A stretch of DNA of 64,000 bases from Hyperoplus lanceolatus (GCA_026929865.2 CM049404.1:2358501-2422500), one strand, 5' to 3'; counted from the first letter of the stretch, positions 34,289 to 47,095 are shown. Notes: generated by a model from the letters alone, not told the origin. Numbers and translations: made by a program.

Positions 34289-34290
<2 letters not shown>
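33603..34290. other. Unassigned DNA
   Basis: No feature recognised in about 0.7 kb. Frames at 33649-34038 oppose one another and show no signature. Confidence 0.35.
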
Positions 34291-34381
<91 letters not shown>

Positions 34382-34488
34382 CCTAGGACTAGCAGTGGAG
34401 AAAAAGAAATGACCTGTGCTGGAATGCTGCAGTATGAGAGGGCAGAACAGCAACACTTGACCTCTGAATCACACACACACACACACCG

Positions 34489-34537
<49 letters not shown>

Positions 34538-34538
34538 G

Positions 34539-34570
<32 letters not shown>
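34291..34570. repeat. Opposed (TG)n and (AC)n arrays
   Basis: (TG)n at 34291-34380 and (AC)n at 34471-34569 with two accgat interruptions, separated by 90 unique bases. The arrays are inverted relative to each other and could form a long hairpin. Confidence 0.95.
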
Positions 34571-34573
<3 letters not shown>

Positions 34574-35373
34574 CCTCACCACATCCATTCACTGTACATT
34601 CTCCCAACATATGGATGCAATAAATTCAAACAGACCTATAAATTCTTGAGCAACACATTTCATTTCTTCAGTAGAAATTTTCGGGCTCCTTAGGGTTTGA
34701 TGCTGTTTTTTTTATAAGAAGTTAAAACCATAACTCCTCCAAAAAAGCAGCTGGCACGTTAAATGACCCATGATATTGAAGAGCCCGCCACTCTGACAGC
34801 AGGGGCTGAAACGGCTCAGCCATATCTTTGATGAGAGGTGAGAAACGTGGGCTGGGTTAAAGCTTGTCAAATGTTATTTTTATGATTGATATGAATTCAT
34901 TTCTTTATTTACTAACAACAGCACTAATGAGGAGTATAATAGAATAAAAAGTATTTGACAAATAAATGCACAAATAAAACTGATGAATGAAAGGTTAGAA
35001 ATTCAAAAACAACTCACCTTTGCCAGAGTTTTAAAGCTAAGACATTTTAAGGCGCTGCTAAATTATGCATAACTTTTTCAGCAACTGCTAATATAACAAG
35101 ATGACAAAACAATGTGTGTTCCTTTGTGGTTAGTATGGAAGTGAGTGAGTTAATACTGGGAAGCCAGGGAGTATTGCATGTCCTTAAACACTAACATTCT
35201 TTAAGTAGGTCAAGCAGTGAAGTGATTCTCAGCCTTTTCCATAAACCTACTGATGTAATGCTGACCCACAAAACAGCAGCAGCTGCTAGGATCAGGACCC
35301 CATCCCCTCTTTTCTCCTCTTCTTTGTCCTCCTTTACTTTACTTTCCTTAGTTTTATTTTTTACTGAGCTTAA
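34571..35373. other. Unassigned DNA
   Basis: No gene or repeat boundary recognised. AT-rich, with short frames only. Confidence 0.35.
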
Positions 35374-35664
35374 AGGCCTACTTCACCGGTTGGAATATAA
35401 AGGTGTATTGAACTCTGAGATCCTATGAAGTATAAATGTGCAAAAAAAGGCAGAAAGAGTGTTACAAAGGCAGAAAGAGTGCTACATTTCTCTTTCTGTG
35501 ACATCACAGAAAGAGAAATGTAGGGTTAGACAGTGAGACCATAAAACACTCTTTCTGCCTTTTCTCAGGCTAGGATGATCCGATTTCAATTTTGTTTGCA
35601 CATTTATACTTCATGGATCTCCGAGTTCAATACACCTTCATATTCCAACCGGTGAAGTAGGTCT
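35374..35664. mobile_element. Fold-back MITE with TTAA target
   Basis: Left end AGGCCTACTTCACCGGTTGG and inverted right end AGACCTACTTCACCGGTTGG, flanked by TTAA (35370-35373 and 35665-35668). The arms stay inverted copies for about 60 bases (gtgtattgaactc, gaagtataaatgtgca). The centre is a perfect palindrome at 35482-35523. Non-coding, 291 bases. Confidence 0.85.
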
Positions 35665-35678
35665 TTAAGGGACCGTCA

Positions 35679-36041
35679 TAGCCTGGCACTGCCCGCCTAC
35701 ATACTTCTGCTCAATTTTCAATTCCCTTCAGTAGACAGTCTCGGATCCGTGGTATATTAGTGGGTTTTCTCCTCCAGATTTTTGGCGGTCCAAACAGCAA
35801 ACAGACAGAGTGGCTTAGAACAATGATGTGTGAGGTAGTTTCAGTAGTAGTCAGAAGCCGCATACATCACAACCAAACGTTATGCGATTGGTTGGCAGAT
35901 CCAGAGTGGCACTGGGGAGATCCAATAGTGTTAAACTTTAACAGACACCCTCCTTCAAGTGAGCTAACGATTGTCAATTGAGCGATTCCAGACCTTCTGT
36001 ACAAATGAAATGAAGTACGATGGTCTGGTAGCACCAGGGTA
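35679..36041 (+). mobile_element. Small transposon X2, related to X1
   Basis: Ends TAGCCTGG and inverted TACCCTGGTGCTACCAGACC, with imperfect 9-bp flanks (ggaccgtca, gtactgtca). It shares with X1 the words tcaattcccttcagtag, gatccagagtggcactggg and ttccagaccttctgtaca. The ATG region and helicase-like words of X1 are lost. Confidence 0.7.
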
Positions 36042-37088
36042 GTACTGTCATACTGTCATGGCTGCTACTGCAACACAACAAAAAGAACAAAATAAAAAGG
36101 GAACTAAGAGCTGATGAGACAGAGGCTAAGTGTAGCTATGCTCACCTAGCCTGCTGGTTAGAAGAGCCCCGTCTCCAGCTCCCATGAGCCTCCAGTCCAG
36201 TCCTACGATATTACGTTCAGTACTGTGATGGGGAAGAGAGATCCTTCAGTGAAGTTGTGAAACTTTAAGAACCATTCACTGAAGCGAGCTATGCTTCCCC
36301 AGACCGATCCGTCTCGTCACGTATGCTGGTGTACGGCTGCTGTCCAATTTCAAACAGTCGTCACATCCTGGCGCTAAGGTGCTGGGAAGTGTAGCCACTA
36401 ACATAACACATCAAGATGGGACCTCGGCAAAGTATGAGATAAAATAACCCTCTCTTTTTTACCCACCTCCACCTTTCTGAAAACCTTCTGACCTCATAAG
36501 GGGAGAAGTCACGCCCGCCCTCATTACCAACTCAAACCGGCAGGGCCAATCAGAGCAGACTGGTCTTTTTGGCTCAAAGAGATAGGCTCTAAAACAGAGC
36601 GTTTCAGACAGGCTGGAAAGAGGAGATTCAGCAATGGCACTGTGAGAAATGTAAAGGCTTTTTGGACACTACATCTTAACTGTGAATTGTTCTGAAGGTT
36701 GTGGTTCTTCATGTTGACAGCGTTGATCAGTGAAGCTTAGCGGACTGGTAACCAAGGTGCAAACGGACAACACAGCTCAGCTCAGCACACTCACACACTG
36801 ATCACCGTGTACAAGAATCACACCCACATCTGTGGTTGTCTTTCCATTTGTGTGTGTGAGTGAGAGACGATGGTGTGAGAATGGCTTTAGTCAGAGTGAA
36901 TGACAGTTAAGGTTTATGTGTGTGTGGTTTGGAAACAGATTTATGTATGTGTGGTTTGTTGAGGTTGCACAGAAGTTAGGGGGGTTGCCTGTTTGATTCC
37001 CACAAGTGACATTGCCAAAGGTTCCCTCTCACTTGTTTCAAATGGAGGAACTGGAAAGTTATATTAGGTAACAGTGCAGATCTGCATC

Positions 37089-37090
<2 letters not shown>
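36042..37090. other. Unassigned DNA
   Basis: Contains short repeats (tactgtca twice at about 36043) and a stretch at 36450-36720 reminiscent of TTAA-element interiors (cctcataaggggagaagtca, gccaatcagagcagact; compare 59710-59730). No boundaries found. Confidence 0.35.
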
Positions 37091-37132
<42 letters not shown>

Positions 37133-37285
37133 GTAGCTAGTACCCACCCTTCTAGGACTCTGCCCTTGTATTCAGTCATTTTAATGATAAACACATTATT
37201 TGCTTTCTCACACACACACACATACGTGTACGCACGCTCAAATACATGTCTGTTTACACGTGTGCACACACACACATGCATGTGG
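37091..37285. repeat. (GT)n and (AC)n microsatellites
   Basis: (GT)n at 37091-37133 and impure AC-rich DNA at 37210-37290. Confidence 0.9.
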
Positions 37286-37914
37286 ACACACACTTATGTC
37301 AGCCATGCATTTGACAGTGATGCACGACATTGTTGTATTTGGCCAAAATGAAAGTCAGATGTGTTGAACGGGTGGGATAAACAACCTGCAGCGAACCCAG
37401 GCGCTTTCATCATGCTGCAGTACACAGAATCAGTGGAAAAGGCCTCCAGGTATGACCCCCTGCTTGCTTCAATTTAAAGGCATAATCTCTATTGAAAATA
37501 TTCCAAATAAGAATTCAGTGTCTTTCTTTACTATGGGACTAAGGATTGCATATTATTAGCTTTTGTGTTCTTTTTGGGACCTGCCAAAAGCAGGCCTGCA
37601 ACCTATTTTGGGTTAACGACAAAGTCAGAACCAACAACGACTGATACTCATCATGTGAACAGATGTAGCTCTGGGTTTATTCATGCTCCCTGATTTAAGT
37701 GATGGTGACTCATCATCAGACATTGTTTTCTTTGGATGCAGTAAAATCACAAACCTCTCCAGAGATACCTAGACAACCTCCAAAGATGAAAGAAAAAAGT
37801 TCTGGTTTAATTATTCATTTTACAGCTGGACTGTTAATCAATAAACTAAGAGAGTATGATGTAATAAAAAAAATTGTTGATGTTGGATGGACCCTCATTC
37901 CACGATCATAAGCC

Positions 37915-37982
37915 TATTCAATACTGTCTTCTATTCAATACTGTCTTCTATTCAATACTGTCTTCTATTCAATACTGTCTTC
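37915..37982 (+). repeat. 17-bp tandem repeat, four perfect units
   Basis: The unit tattcaatactgtcttc occurs four times head to tail with no difference. No spacers, so not a CRISPR array. Confidence 0.97.
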
Positions 37983-38219
37983 GCACTTCACTTGTCACAA
38001 GAGAGCTTGTATAAATATGACAGTGAAAAGCTCATTGGGCTTAACAAGAAGTGATCTGTCATACACCCAACCAAAACATGCTCATACTTCTTTGATTGAT
38101 AAAAAAAAAATCTAAAATTTGACTGCTTTGAATGTAAATATGTACCGTGTCCTTGTGCTGTTATGGTAATATTTATTGAATATTTTGGCAACAACAATGG
38201 ACCTCTGGCACATTCATAC

Positions 38220-38702
38220 CATAGATAGTATATAAAATGGATGCAGCATCCGGGCTGACCTCAGTTATTGACACGGCATCCCGTTTTCCTGGCTTATGTG
38301 CGTCGCCATCTTGTGAGATTTTTACTCCGCCTCACGTCGGGGGGAGGGAAATACGGCCATCGAGCTGACGTATATCTCCGAGGCAAAGTGAGGGACAATG
38401 GGCGGAGAGCTGTCACTCAAGAGATTGCGCCAATACATTTTAACCTCCAAAAGAATAAAAACTAGCCTGCTAGAAAAAAATTCACCCCCCTCAGTGCTGT
38501 CATGGAGATATGACCTAAACATACAGACTAAAATGTTTTTTTGGACCAGGCTGTAAATAGGTTCAATAAGACTGTGAAAACTGCCTATTTAACAAGTGAG
38601 TCAAAGAAAAATTGCTCAGTCTTGGTACCACGTCCTCGTGCTACTGCAATGTTTGTCACTTCTTTATTAGATGCTGGTAGAACTCGCTGTGGTTGGGGCT
38701 TG
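38220..38702 (-). mobile_element. Family S element, second member
   Basis: On the minus strand it starts CAAGCCCCAACCACAGCGAG and ends tatctatg, as in the 18224 copy. Direct repeats ATTCATAC flank it (38212-38219 and 38703-38710). It is about 90 bases longer than the first member (extra DNA about 38470-38600). Different duplications at the two sites show two independent insertions. Confidence 0.85.
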
Positions 38703-39893
38703 ATTCATACCCCAACTTGAGCAACAGTGGACTGCATTGCAACCCTTAACAGCACGAGCAAGACATTGGCAGCTGAATAGCATTTCAAATGTGCACTGAC
38801 ATTCATCAACATCTTTTAAATACATTGAAAGTATCAGTTGTTTTTAACATAAGACTTAAAATTGAGTTGAAACTTTGATTTGAAGGTTGTGATAACTTTT
38901 TAGCCAAAGATATGTGCAGCAGAAGAGTACAGTAATAAACACACGAGGGACATTGTAGAGCTGCAGTTCTTGCAGTGAGGCAGTCAGGGTGCATGGTTGG
39001 GTCACATTGCTGTCATTTAACCTTGATCTTTACTTTTACCATACGACATTGATGATCAGCCCACTGCTTAGTTCTAGACTCAAATAACTAAAACTGTGTT
39101 AGATGAGTTGATTTTTGTTGTTTGTGTCATCGCCGGGTCAAATTCTTAATTGGATCAATACTTTGGGTTAGGACCAAATGCCTGCTAGACTAATGACGTT
39201 CCCATCAGCCAGCTGTGCTTTGTATTTGGTGCTACTTGACAAAGGGTAACATGCTAACACGATAACATCTGACTGAGCATCCCTGCTTACTGTAATACTA
39301 GCATGTCTGCCTTACAGTGGCTAGCATGGCTGTAAACTCCTAGTCCTCATCTCACTAGGCTGGTTTGATGTATAAATGTTTTCCAACCTTAAAGAAAAAA
39401 CAGTACTGTATATACTCAGAATTCCTCATTCGGGCGACGGAAGCTATAACTATAACTACACTATAACTTTAATTATAGCAGTGTAAGATTAGAAATAATA
39501 TAACAAATTACATTTTAATCATAGTTTGAAGAGTTACTTAGCATCAAACTGGGCGATTTGACATGCAGGCTTCACCCACTCTAGCTGAGATGGTACCTCC
39601 TTCTCAAAGTTGCATCCGGTTTAATCTGTGGGTCGCCGACATAGGCGTTATATGCAGGGCCGTGGCTAAGTATTGGAGGGGCAGGGACCTACGATTAGAA
39701 CTATAATGATTGACTTTTGTTAAATGTATTGTTTGTTTTAATGCTTTGAGAGGCGTGTGGGCGTAGTTGCAGTTTGTTCTTGCAAGTACAGTTTTAAGAA
39801 CACAAAAGTTAGAGGGGCAGCTGATCCCCCCTGTAGATCCGCCCCTGTCCCTAGCAGTTCTAGTGGTCCAAAATATACGTAAAAGTTATATTT
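38703..39893. other. Unassigned DNA
   Basis: About 1.2 kb with no recognised gene or repeat boundary. Bases near 39655-39850 (ggggcagggacctacgatt, agaggggcagctgatccccc) look like a hAT-type relic. Confidence 0.35.
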
Positions 39894-40055
39894 GGGGTGT
39901 GCCTATGGTGTAGTGGTAAGTGCGCCCCCCATAGAGGCTCAGTCCTCTTCACAGCAAACCCAGGTTAGAATCCGGCCTGGGTCGTTCTTCGAATGTCATT
40001 TCCCTTTCTACCCCATTTCATCTCTGTTTCTCCAAACTATCAATAAAAGCATAAC
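39894..40055 (+). mobile_element. tRNA-derived SINE
   Basis: A box tatggtgtagtggtaagtg, B box-like ggttagaatcc, then a tail with tgtcatttccctttctacc and caataaaagcat. Imperfect direct repeats aaaagttatattt and aaaaattatcttt flank it. No tRNA fold at the 3' side. Confidence 0.8.
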
Positions 40056-40075
40056 AAAAATTATCTTTGAATATA

Positions 40076-41372
40076 GGGGAGAGGGGCCTAAGTTGTGCAA
40101 CTTTTCACTCAAAGTGACTTTAAAGTAAGGTCTTGACAGTAAAGTCTCCAACTCAAATATGTACATATATTTCAGGGTGTTGTGCATCCCTGGCAATAAA
40201 AACTTTGGATCTGGAAATAAACTGTTGAAGAAATATAGCTTTCGGAAAAAAAGTTGTCTTGATGCACAACTTGCCCCCGGTGTGGTGTAAGTTGTGTGGT
40301 TGGAGAGAATACCATGGGGTGAATTGTGCCATTAATATATCTCATAAACTGTAATGCAAGACAAATCCATTAGACAATCACTTATTTAAGGTGTATTTAA
40401 AGTAAATAGTTGGTTGGCAAAGATTGAAGGACAATTTTCTTAAACAAGGCCTAGCAGATCTAGGTGGTTTTGCCTGCAAAGCTCACAATGACTAAGTCAC
40501 CATCATCATCTTTCTGGCCATCTGAAGTCTCATCAGTGGTGTCGTTAAGTGGAATTGAGATGTCACTCTCTTCTGAGCTACTGTAGACAATCACTTTCTT
40601 TTGGTGACCAGCGTATAGAGCCATGCCACTGGCACAACTCTCAGAAATGTACTTTGCACTAGTTGCTCCGTGCTTGTGGAACCAACTGCCACCTGACAAA
40701 TGTGATTCCCCCTACATTTCTGCCTTTAAATCAAGGCTCAAAACCCATATGTACACCCTGGTGTTTCCTCCCCATTAACTATCTTACCTCTGCACTACTA
40801 TCTGTGTTTATGTGGATGTATGGGCTTTACGTCTTTTATTTTGGTTATTGTTATTTTACCTTCATTGTTTATCTACTGAATGCACTATGTACAGCACTTT
40901 GGAGAGTGCAAACTGTTATACATGTGCTTTTATAAATACATTTTACTTACTTACTTACTTACTTACTTATAACTCACCTAGGCCCTATGGCACAAATCAC
41001 CCCATCCCCAGAATTTTGGATAATAGGCATGATGCAGCAATTTAGGGCTGACATCGTGCTAACTATATAGACACAAAGTGTAGCATACCAAAGCACTAAA
41101 ACATGTGTCAAATGTTTTCAAACTTGTCTATAATTGTTCAAACAGAATAATCAAAAAACCTTGATCATGGAAATTTTACTTTGAAAGGCAAAACAGTTTT
41201 TTTTAGCTTAAATGTGCTTATATCTTATTCCTTGTGTCTCCCTTCTTTACAGGATGAGTCAAATGGATGGCTCTTCTTAAAATATGTGGTCACATTTCCA
41301 ATTTCTTCCACGGTTTTCTAGAAACAAGGGGTGGCACAACTTCCAAAATGCACAACGTAGGCCACTCTCCCC
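40076..41372. mobile_element. GGGGAGA-family element, member 2
   Basis: Left end GGGGAGAGGGGCCTAAGTTG and inverted right end GGGGAGAGTGGCCTACGTTG, flanked by TA (40074-40075 and 41373-41374). A LINE 3' end was inserted at about 40648-40965. No transposase frame in the remaining 1 kb. Confidence 0.8.
40648..40965 (+). mobile_element. LINE 3' fragment (L2/Rex1-like)
   Basis: The frame reads WNQLPPDKCDSPYISAFKSR then LKTHMYTLVFPPH and a stop, the usual end of L2/Rex1-type reverse transcriptases. The 3' UTR has agcactttggagagtgcaaa and the tail (ACTT)n at 40944-40969. Heavily 5' truncated; inserted in the element at 40076-41372. Confidence 0.8.
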
Positions 41373-41724
41373 TATTTATTTTTCACATTTGTCTTGTGGA
41401 AGAGAGGAGGAAGGTAGATCCAGCACAAGCTTCATATTAAGAGCTCCTATGACGGTATTTAATGTTGGTATATTTGATGAACAGCCCTTCTAGCTGAATG
41501 CTGCTAAACCAATTCATTGCGCCACTGAGCAGCTGATTTCTAATTGTTTTGGTAGTTTTTGCTTCGACACAGAACAGCCAGAATTGTAAAAAACCTGGAG
41601 CATTATGGTATAGATCAACAACCTTTATAGAATATTAAAATCTGTTTTTTGGGCCCACAGCTTGTTCCCTTCAGCAACAGCTTAATCAGTTCCTCCTTAT
41701 GCACTTACACAAACATACACACAC

Positions 41725-42021
41725 ACACACACAAACATACACACACAAAGGTTGACCCGGGGGGAGGAGGAAATTGAATTAGCGGGGTGTAATGCAGCTC
41801 CTTGTGTGTGTAATCAGAGCAGGCTCAGAATACAGGGCCATTGTAAGTCACTGTGGTTGGAGTCGGAGAGCTAGCGACCGCTGGGGGAAGCGGCCCTTAT
41901 CACTTGATACGACAACAGCCGGGGGAATGTGTGTGTGTGTGTGTGTGTGTGCGTGTTTCATTTGTGTGGGAGTCAAGGCGGACTGATTGCATGGAGAATG
42001 TGCATATGTACATGATCGTAA

Positions 42022-42064
<43 letters not shown>

Positions 42065-42166
42065 TGGGATAGGGAACAAGTGAGTGAGAAAGTCTTTTTT
42101 TGTTTATTTAACATTTTACAAAAAAGGTTCAAAGTGAACATGTTCATTTAAATCGATGGACAACCA

Positions 42167-42206
<40 letters not shown>

Positions 42207-42225
42207 GGCGTGTGTGTGTGTAAAA
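41725..42225. repeat. AC, GT and GA microsatellites
   Basis: Impure AC at 41716-41750, (GT)n at 41928-41952 and 42026-42062, (GA)n at 42168-42208. Confidence 0.9.
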
Positions 42226-42588
42226 TAATGTTAAAACATGATGAATGCAAAAAAAATGACACCAGCATTTTGGACATACATTGCCACTTTACCCCTGTGA
42301 TATTTACTGCATTTTGGGTGTTTTTTTATGTCCTGCGTCAACAACAAAAAAAGCCCTTTCTGCCTTAGTTGTTTCCCCTGTCATTGTTTGGGGCGCAGGG
42401 CTGCAGGCTGTGTTGCAGCCTGTGTTTTCCACCATGGATGTCATTGTTATTCACTGTCTGTTCATTATTTTTGTGCTGTGGTATTTTGCCTCCTTCTGAT
42501 GACTGTTTCCTCCCATTGTCCCTGTTTTTTTTTCTACCAGGCTGGCTGGCTCTGGACTTGAGCCAGCCTAGACCCTCCTACCTTTAAA

Positions 42589-42628
<40 letters not shown>

Positions 42629-42644
42629 GTACGTTTGTATGTGT

Positions 42645-42675
<31 letters not shown>

Positions 42676-42758
42676 GGGGTTCTGTGCGTGTGTTTGTGTG
42701 TGTGAGAAAGAAAGAGAGAGAGGGAGGGGAGAGAGTCCACCAGTCAGTTCAGAGGGGT

Positions 42759-42795
<37 letters not shown>
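42589..42795. repeat. AC - TG - G-run - GA - CT simple-repeat block
   Basis: (AC)n 42591-42626, (TG)n 42640-42659, 22 consecutive G at about 42659-42680, GA-rich 42704-42730 and (CT)n 42763-42794. The G-run may form quadruplex structures between molecules. Confidence 0.9.
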
Positions 42796-42796
<1 letters not shown>

Positions 42797-43084
42797 CTCG
42801 GTCTCTCCTACTCCCACCCTCTGTTGCCTTTTGTTGCGGCCCCTCACTTTCTCAACACTTGGACAGAGGGAACTGATACTGTTCCCATGTTTAAGTGTGT
42901 GTGTATCTGTGTGTGTGTGTGTGTGTTTGTGTGTAGCCTCTCTCAATTTCGCTGGACTGAACTGTACGTGCACATGACTGAGGCGACTTTTGTGACACAC
43001 TCTTTACGCTGAATGTTCACACCACAGACTGGTAAGGCAGCACTCGGGAAACTTGTCTAATGTTCAGTGTGTTTGGGATCGCGG

Positions 43085-43086
<2 letters not shown>

Positions 43087-43150
<64 letters not shown>
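43087..43150 (+). repeat. (GT)n microsatellite
   Basis: About 30 GT units ending in gcgcgcg. A C-run with interruptions follows at 43271-43300. Confidence 0.95.
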
Positions 43151-43156
<6 letters not shown>

Positions 43157-43964
43157 GATTTGGGAAAAGGCTGTCTTACTAAAGCAACAGGTCATTTGCA
43201 GATGTAGGTTTTTATTTCTTCATGTAAAGATGTGGAAAGCTGTCTTATCTTCCTCTCCCTATTTCACTCACCCCCCCCCCCCCCCACCCCACCCCCCGCC
43301 TCTCTCTCCCTCTGTCCGGCCCAAGTTACTCAAGTTACCGGCTTCCTCCTGTTGTTATGAGCCTGGTCTCTATGCAGCACTCTGAGGGCGCTCCCACGCT
43401 CTCCCAGAGAAAAAAGAGAGGAAGGAAAAGAGCGATAACTATTTCAGAGCCACAGAACATGCAGGAGAAGCAGGCATTGGTGTCAGCCCCGCGTCTCCTC
43501 TTCTTGGGCTGCACATGCACACTTTGGTCCCTTTAACATGGAGCAACTGTTGTTATGCATGACTGCTTGGGTTCCATTGTTTGTTGTTTTTCGGGACAAA
43601 AAGTTTTCTCTTTTTCTTCGGGGGTGGTGGTGGGTTGGCTGAGGTGGTGAGAAAATTGGAAACAGAACCACCCACAGTGAAGTGAGTCAGCCCCAGTACT
43701 TAGTGCCGTGTTGACTTTGGAAATGACAGGGGGGGGGGGGCTTACTGTTGCTGGAGGACAAACAAAACTGTCAGATGTTAAAAGAGAAACAAACAAACAG
43801 AGAGTGTCAATGTGTCCATGTATTCTAGACGAGGGTCCCAGGATCCCCCCTGCAAAGTGAGAGCTGTTGTTGAGTACAATGGGGATGTGGTTGCTTTTAA
43901 TCCTGATAAAAGGTTTTTTTTTACTGGGAGTCTTTTCTCAGCCGAGCTAAGGGTCTAAGGGCAG

Positions 43965-44065
43965 GGTGTCATACTGTATGGAATGTAAAGCCCACTGAGG
44001 CAAATGTCTATTTGTGATATTGGGCTGTACAAATAAAACTGATTTGATTTGATTTGATTTGATGT
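43965..44065 (+). mobile_element. LINE 3' tail
   Basis: The words gtaaagcccactgaggcaaa and gtgatattgggctgtacaaa, then the tail (TGATT)n, are the 3' end of a common fish LINE (L2/Rex1-like). Only about 100 bases remain. Confidence 0.6.
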
Positions 44066-44118
44066 GGTGGAAAGGAGAAGCGATGGGAGGGTGAGGAGAG
44101 AGAGAGGAGAAAGAGAGA

Positions 44119-44184
44119 GAGGAGAGGAGAGGAGAGGAGAGGAGAGGAGAGGAGAGGAGAGGAGAGGAGAGGAGAGGAGAGAGA
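44119..44184 (+). repeat. (GGAGA)n microsatellite
   Basis: About 13 units of GGAGA, flanked by GA-rich DNA. Confidence 0.95.
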
Positions 44185-45341
44185 GAGAAGCTGTGGCTTC
44201 CAGGGGATGTTTATAAAGGGAGGGAGCGGCTTGTGTCCATCTGAGACAATCCCAAGTGCTGAAAGCTTCCCCACCCTGATCCCAAACATCTCTTTCTTTT
44301 CCCCCTTCTCTCCCTCTTTTCTCCTTGTTCCTCACAATAAGCTGCAAGATTGCGATTTGCAACCTGCACAATGCATCCAACTGAATTTGTTCTTTTTAAA
44401 GAACACTTGCCTTCTGATTCTTTATTTACTTTTCCTGTTGTCTTTGCTTGTCAAAATACTTTATTTGTTGGTCAAAATCAGTGATAATCTCCTCGTGATC
44501 TGCTGCCTGTCTGTGCTGTGTGTGCATCTTGTGTTAATAGCCTAGACTCTGTAAACTGGAGTGTAAACAAAGGTTACGTAAATAAAGGGGGCCCACCGTA
44601 GCTAACAATTTGCCCGTTTAAAGAGACTATGCTGTGCATTGGTGTCCTGTATATATTTTGAATGTTGCATCACCTGCAACGGTCTGCAAGGGGAAATCAG
44701 TGTTTTTGTGCAGGCCTAACCGATCACCTTAACTGCTAGTTCGATGTCCCACAATGCTACTGACATGCTACTCTCTGTCTCATGGCTGCAGCTACAGTGT
44801 GTTTTTAAAAGTCAAAATGTCATGAGAATCTATACTTCTAGACATGCATGGCAAATAATACGTTAACCCGCAAGTGGCTAATATGAACTACTAGCAAGCA
44901 GTAGCTAGATGCTGTTTTATTCTCCCATTGGAGTGATGAGGGCAGACGGTTAACAAAGGAGCCCAAGAACCAAGTTCACCTAAAAAAAAATAACTAAATC
45001 ATATCTATAACATCACATCAAATCACCACATATGCACTAAAAAGGCTGCAGGAAATATTTGACACGTTATTTTTTCCCCCATCAGCATCCTTCTCTTTTA
45101 CTCTTTTTTCATCTACCAGAAACCCAAAAATAAAAGACAAAGGTGGCCACATCTGCCTGTCCTACAGTCCTGTCCCCTCTTTGTCTAGGCCCATGGTTCC
45201 TCTTCCCTTCTGCCTGTGGACCCTGCGATAAGGGGACATCCACGGTAGCACTTCCTCTTGCCACAGGAAGCAGGAAGTGTTGATTTCCCAAACGCAGCCT
45301 CTCTGGGCAAAGTTGCACTCCGGCAAAGGGTCCGCTGGGAT

Positions 45342-45650
<309 letters not shown>

Positions 45651-46384
45651 CTCTTTGACCCCCGGGAGCTGGCTGGTCAGGTCAGAGGATGATTGGCTAA
45701 TTATTCCTCTAATCACGCTTAATGTTTTTCTCACCGCCCCACTTTGGCCACACGGATTGGGGGTGGCGCTGTGGAGCTTAGAACAACACAAACAACCATT
45801 CATCAGCTAATGTATTCCAGGTCTAACTGTTTGGGTTGGTAGGGGCTGGGTGTATTAGTGTGAGAGACAGAGAGAGAGAAAGAGAGAGATTTTACAATGA
45901 CTGAGATTTGGGGTGATGAATATGTTCCTAAGCCTAGCAAGAGCCTGACCCCTGTTTGTAGCCAAATTAAGATTTTTTTTATAATGATGGCAGTGGTTTC
46001 CTTGTGTGTGGATTTTAAACGTTGTACTGCCAAAGCTATAGTGAAATCAGCACTTCTTTAAGAAATATACTGCAACCATTAACGCAGCATCCCGAAAACA
46101 AGGCTGAAGGCAAGAGCACAGAGAGAAACCGCATACCCATTCAGGAAAATGTTGCTAACAATTCATTTTAGGCTCATTGACAGTTTGTTACAGTATAAGC
46201 ACATGACGCACAGCAAGTACACCCATGTTCATAAATGCTGGGAGAATTATGGGATTGTGTGGAAAAAGTAACAAAGGAGGATTTTTTTTTATTTAACACG
46301 CTTCCATTTTTTTTCCACTTGCACAGTACTTACAGTAGATATCATTATGGACCCTTCATTGATTTTTTATAGTATTGTATTGGA

Positions 46385-46475
46385 AGTTTGTTTTATCTGC
46401 CTTGACTGTAAAGCACTTTGGGTCAACTTCTGTCGCCTGTATATGTGCTATATAAATATGGTGACTTGACTTGAA
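46385..46475 (+). mobile_element. LINE 3' tail
   Basis: gtaaagcactttgggtcaac, gtgctataaat-like words and a (GACTT)n end are an L2/Rex1-type 3' end. Only this tail is present. Confidence 0.6.
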
Positions 46476-46599
46476 ACTTAGCCAGTTGATGACTTACAAT
46501 AAACAACATATGAAGGACTCCTTCTGTAATAACCTTCTGAGTAGTGCTCAGAATGATTATGGAGAGTTTAGCGGATGTAAGAAACTTGGAAGTTGATCA

Positions 46600-47095
46600 T
46601 TTATTGTGTGCGCTCGGGCTTTCAGTTTAGATTTCAAACGGATATAAAACGTTTTGTGGAAGCATCCGAGACCGTGCTGTATTATTACAGTGAAAATAGC
46701 GTGAAGTGCAGTCTTTACCACTAAAGCGGACAGGTGGAGCAGGTGAGGAGTTGTTGAGGAAGTAAGGTCTGCAGTGTGTCCCGCTCGTCAGAGGGAGGCG
46801 GGGTTTATTCGGAGATTACTTCATGCTCTGTTCTCACTGTGATCACTGTGGCCTTCAGTGTGCGCACGTACTTCTAAAAACTTCACAATGAAGGATGAAG
46901 GATGCACACCTTTGTACTTCTAAAAACTTCACGATGAAGGGTGCACACCTTTGTGCTGTGCGCAAGAAATATCCGGAAGCTCATGCCGATCTGACTAAAA
47001 CTCAGAGAGATATGCGAGCCACAGACACACACACAGACACACACACACAGACATGACATACGTTTCTTGCTTTATAGATAGATTATTATTAAGAT
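46600..47095. repeat. Dispersed repeat T, copy 1
   Basis: Words tccgagaccgtgct, gccgatctgac, atgcgagccacagacac and tttatagatagat occur in the same order at 55845-56025. Copy 1 has extra DNA (46690-46960), including a tandem duplication at 46868-46953. Confidence 0.65.
46868..46953 (+). repeat. Tandem duplication, two units
   Basis: Two head-to-tail units of tacttctaaaaacttcac..gcacacctttg, 47 and 39 bases. The first has an extra gaaggat. Confidence 0.9.

Noticed and set aside
37915-37982. CRISPR-like array
   Set aside because: Four head-to-tail units with no spacers in an animal genome; a plain tandem repeat.
43955-44380. 141-codon minus-strand frame with repeated Leu-Ser-Ser-Pro
   Set aside because: It is the translation of the (GGAGA)n array at 44119-44184.
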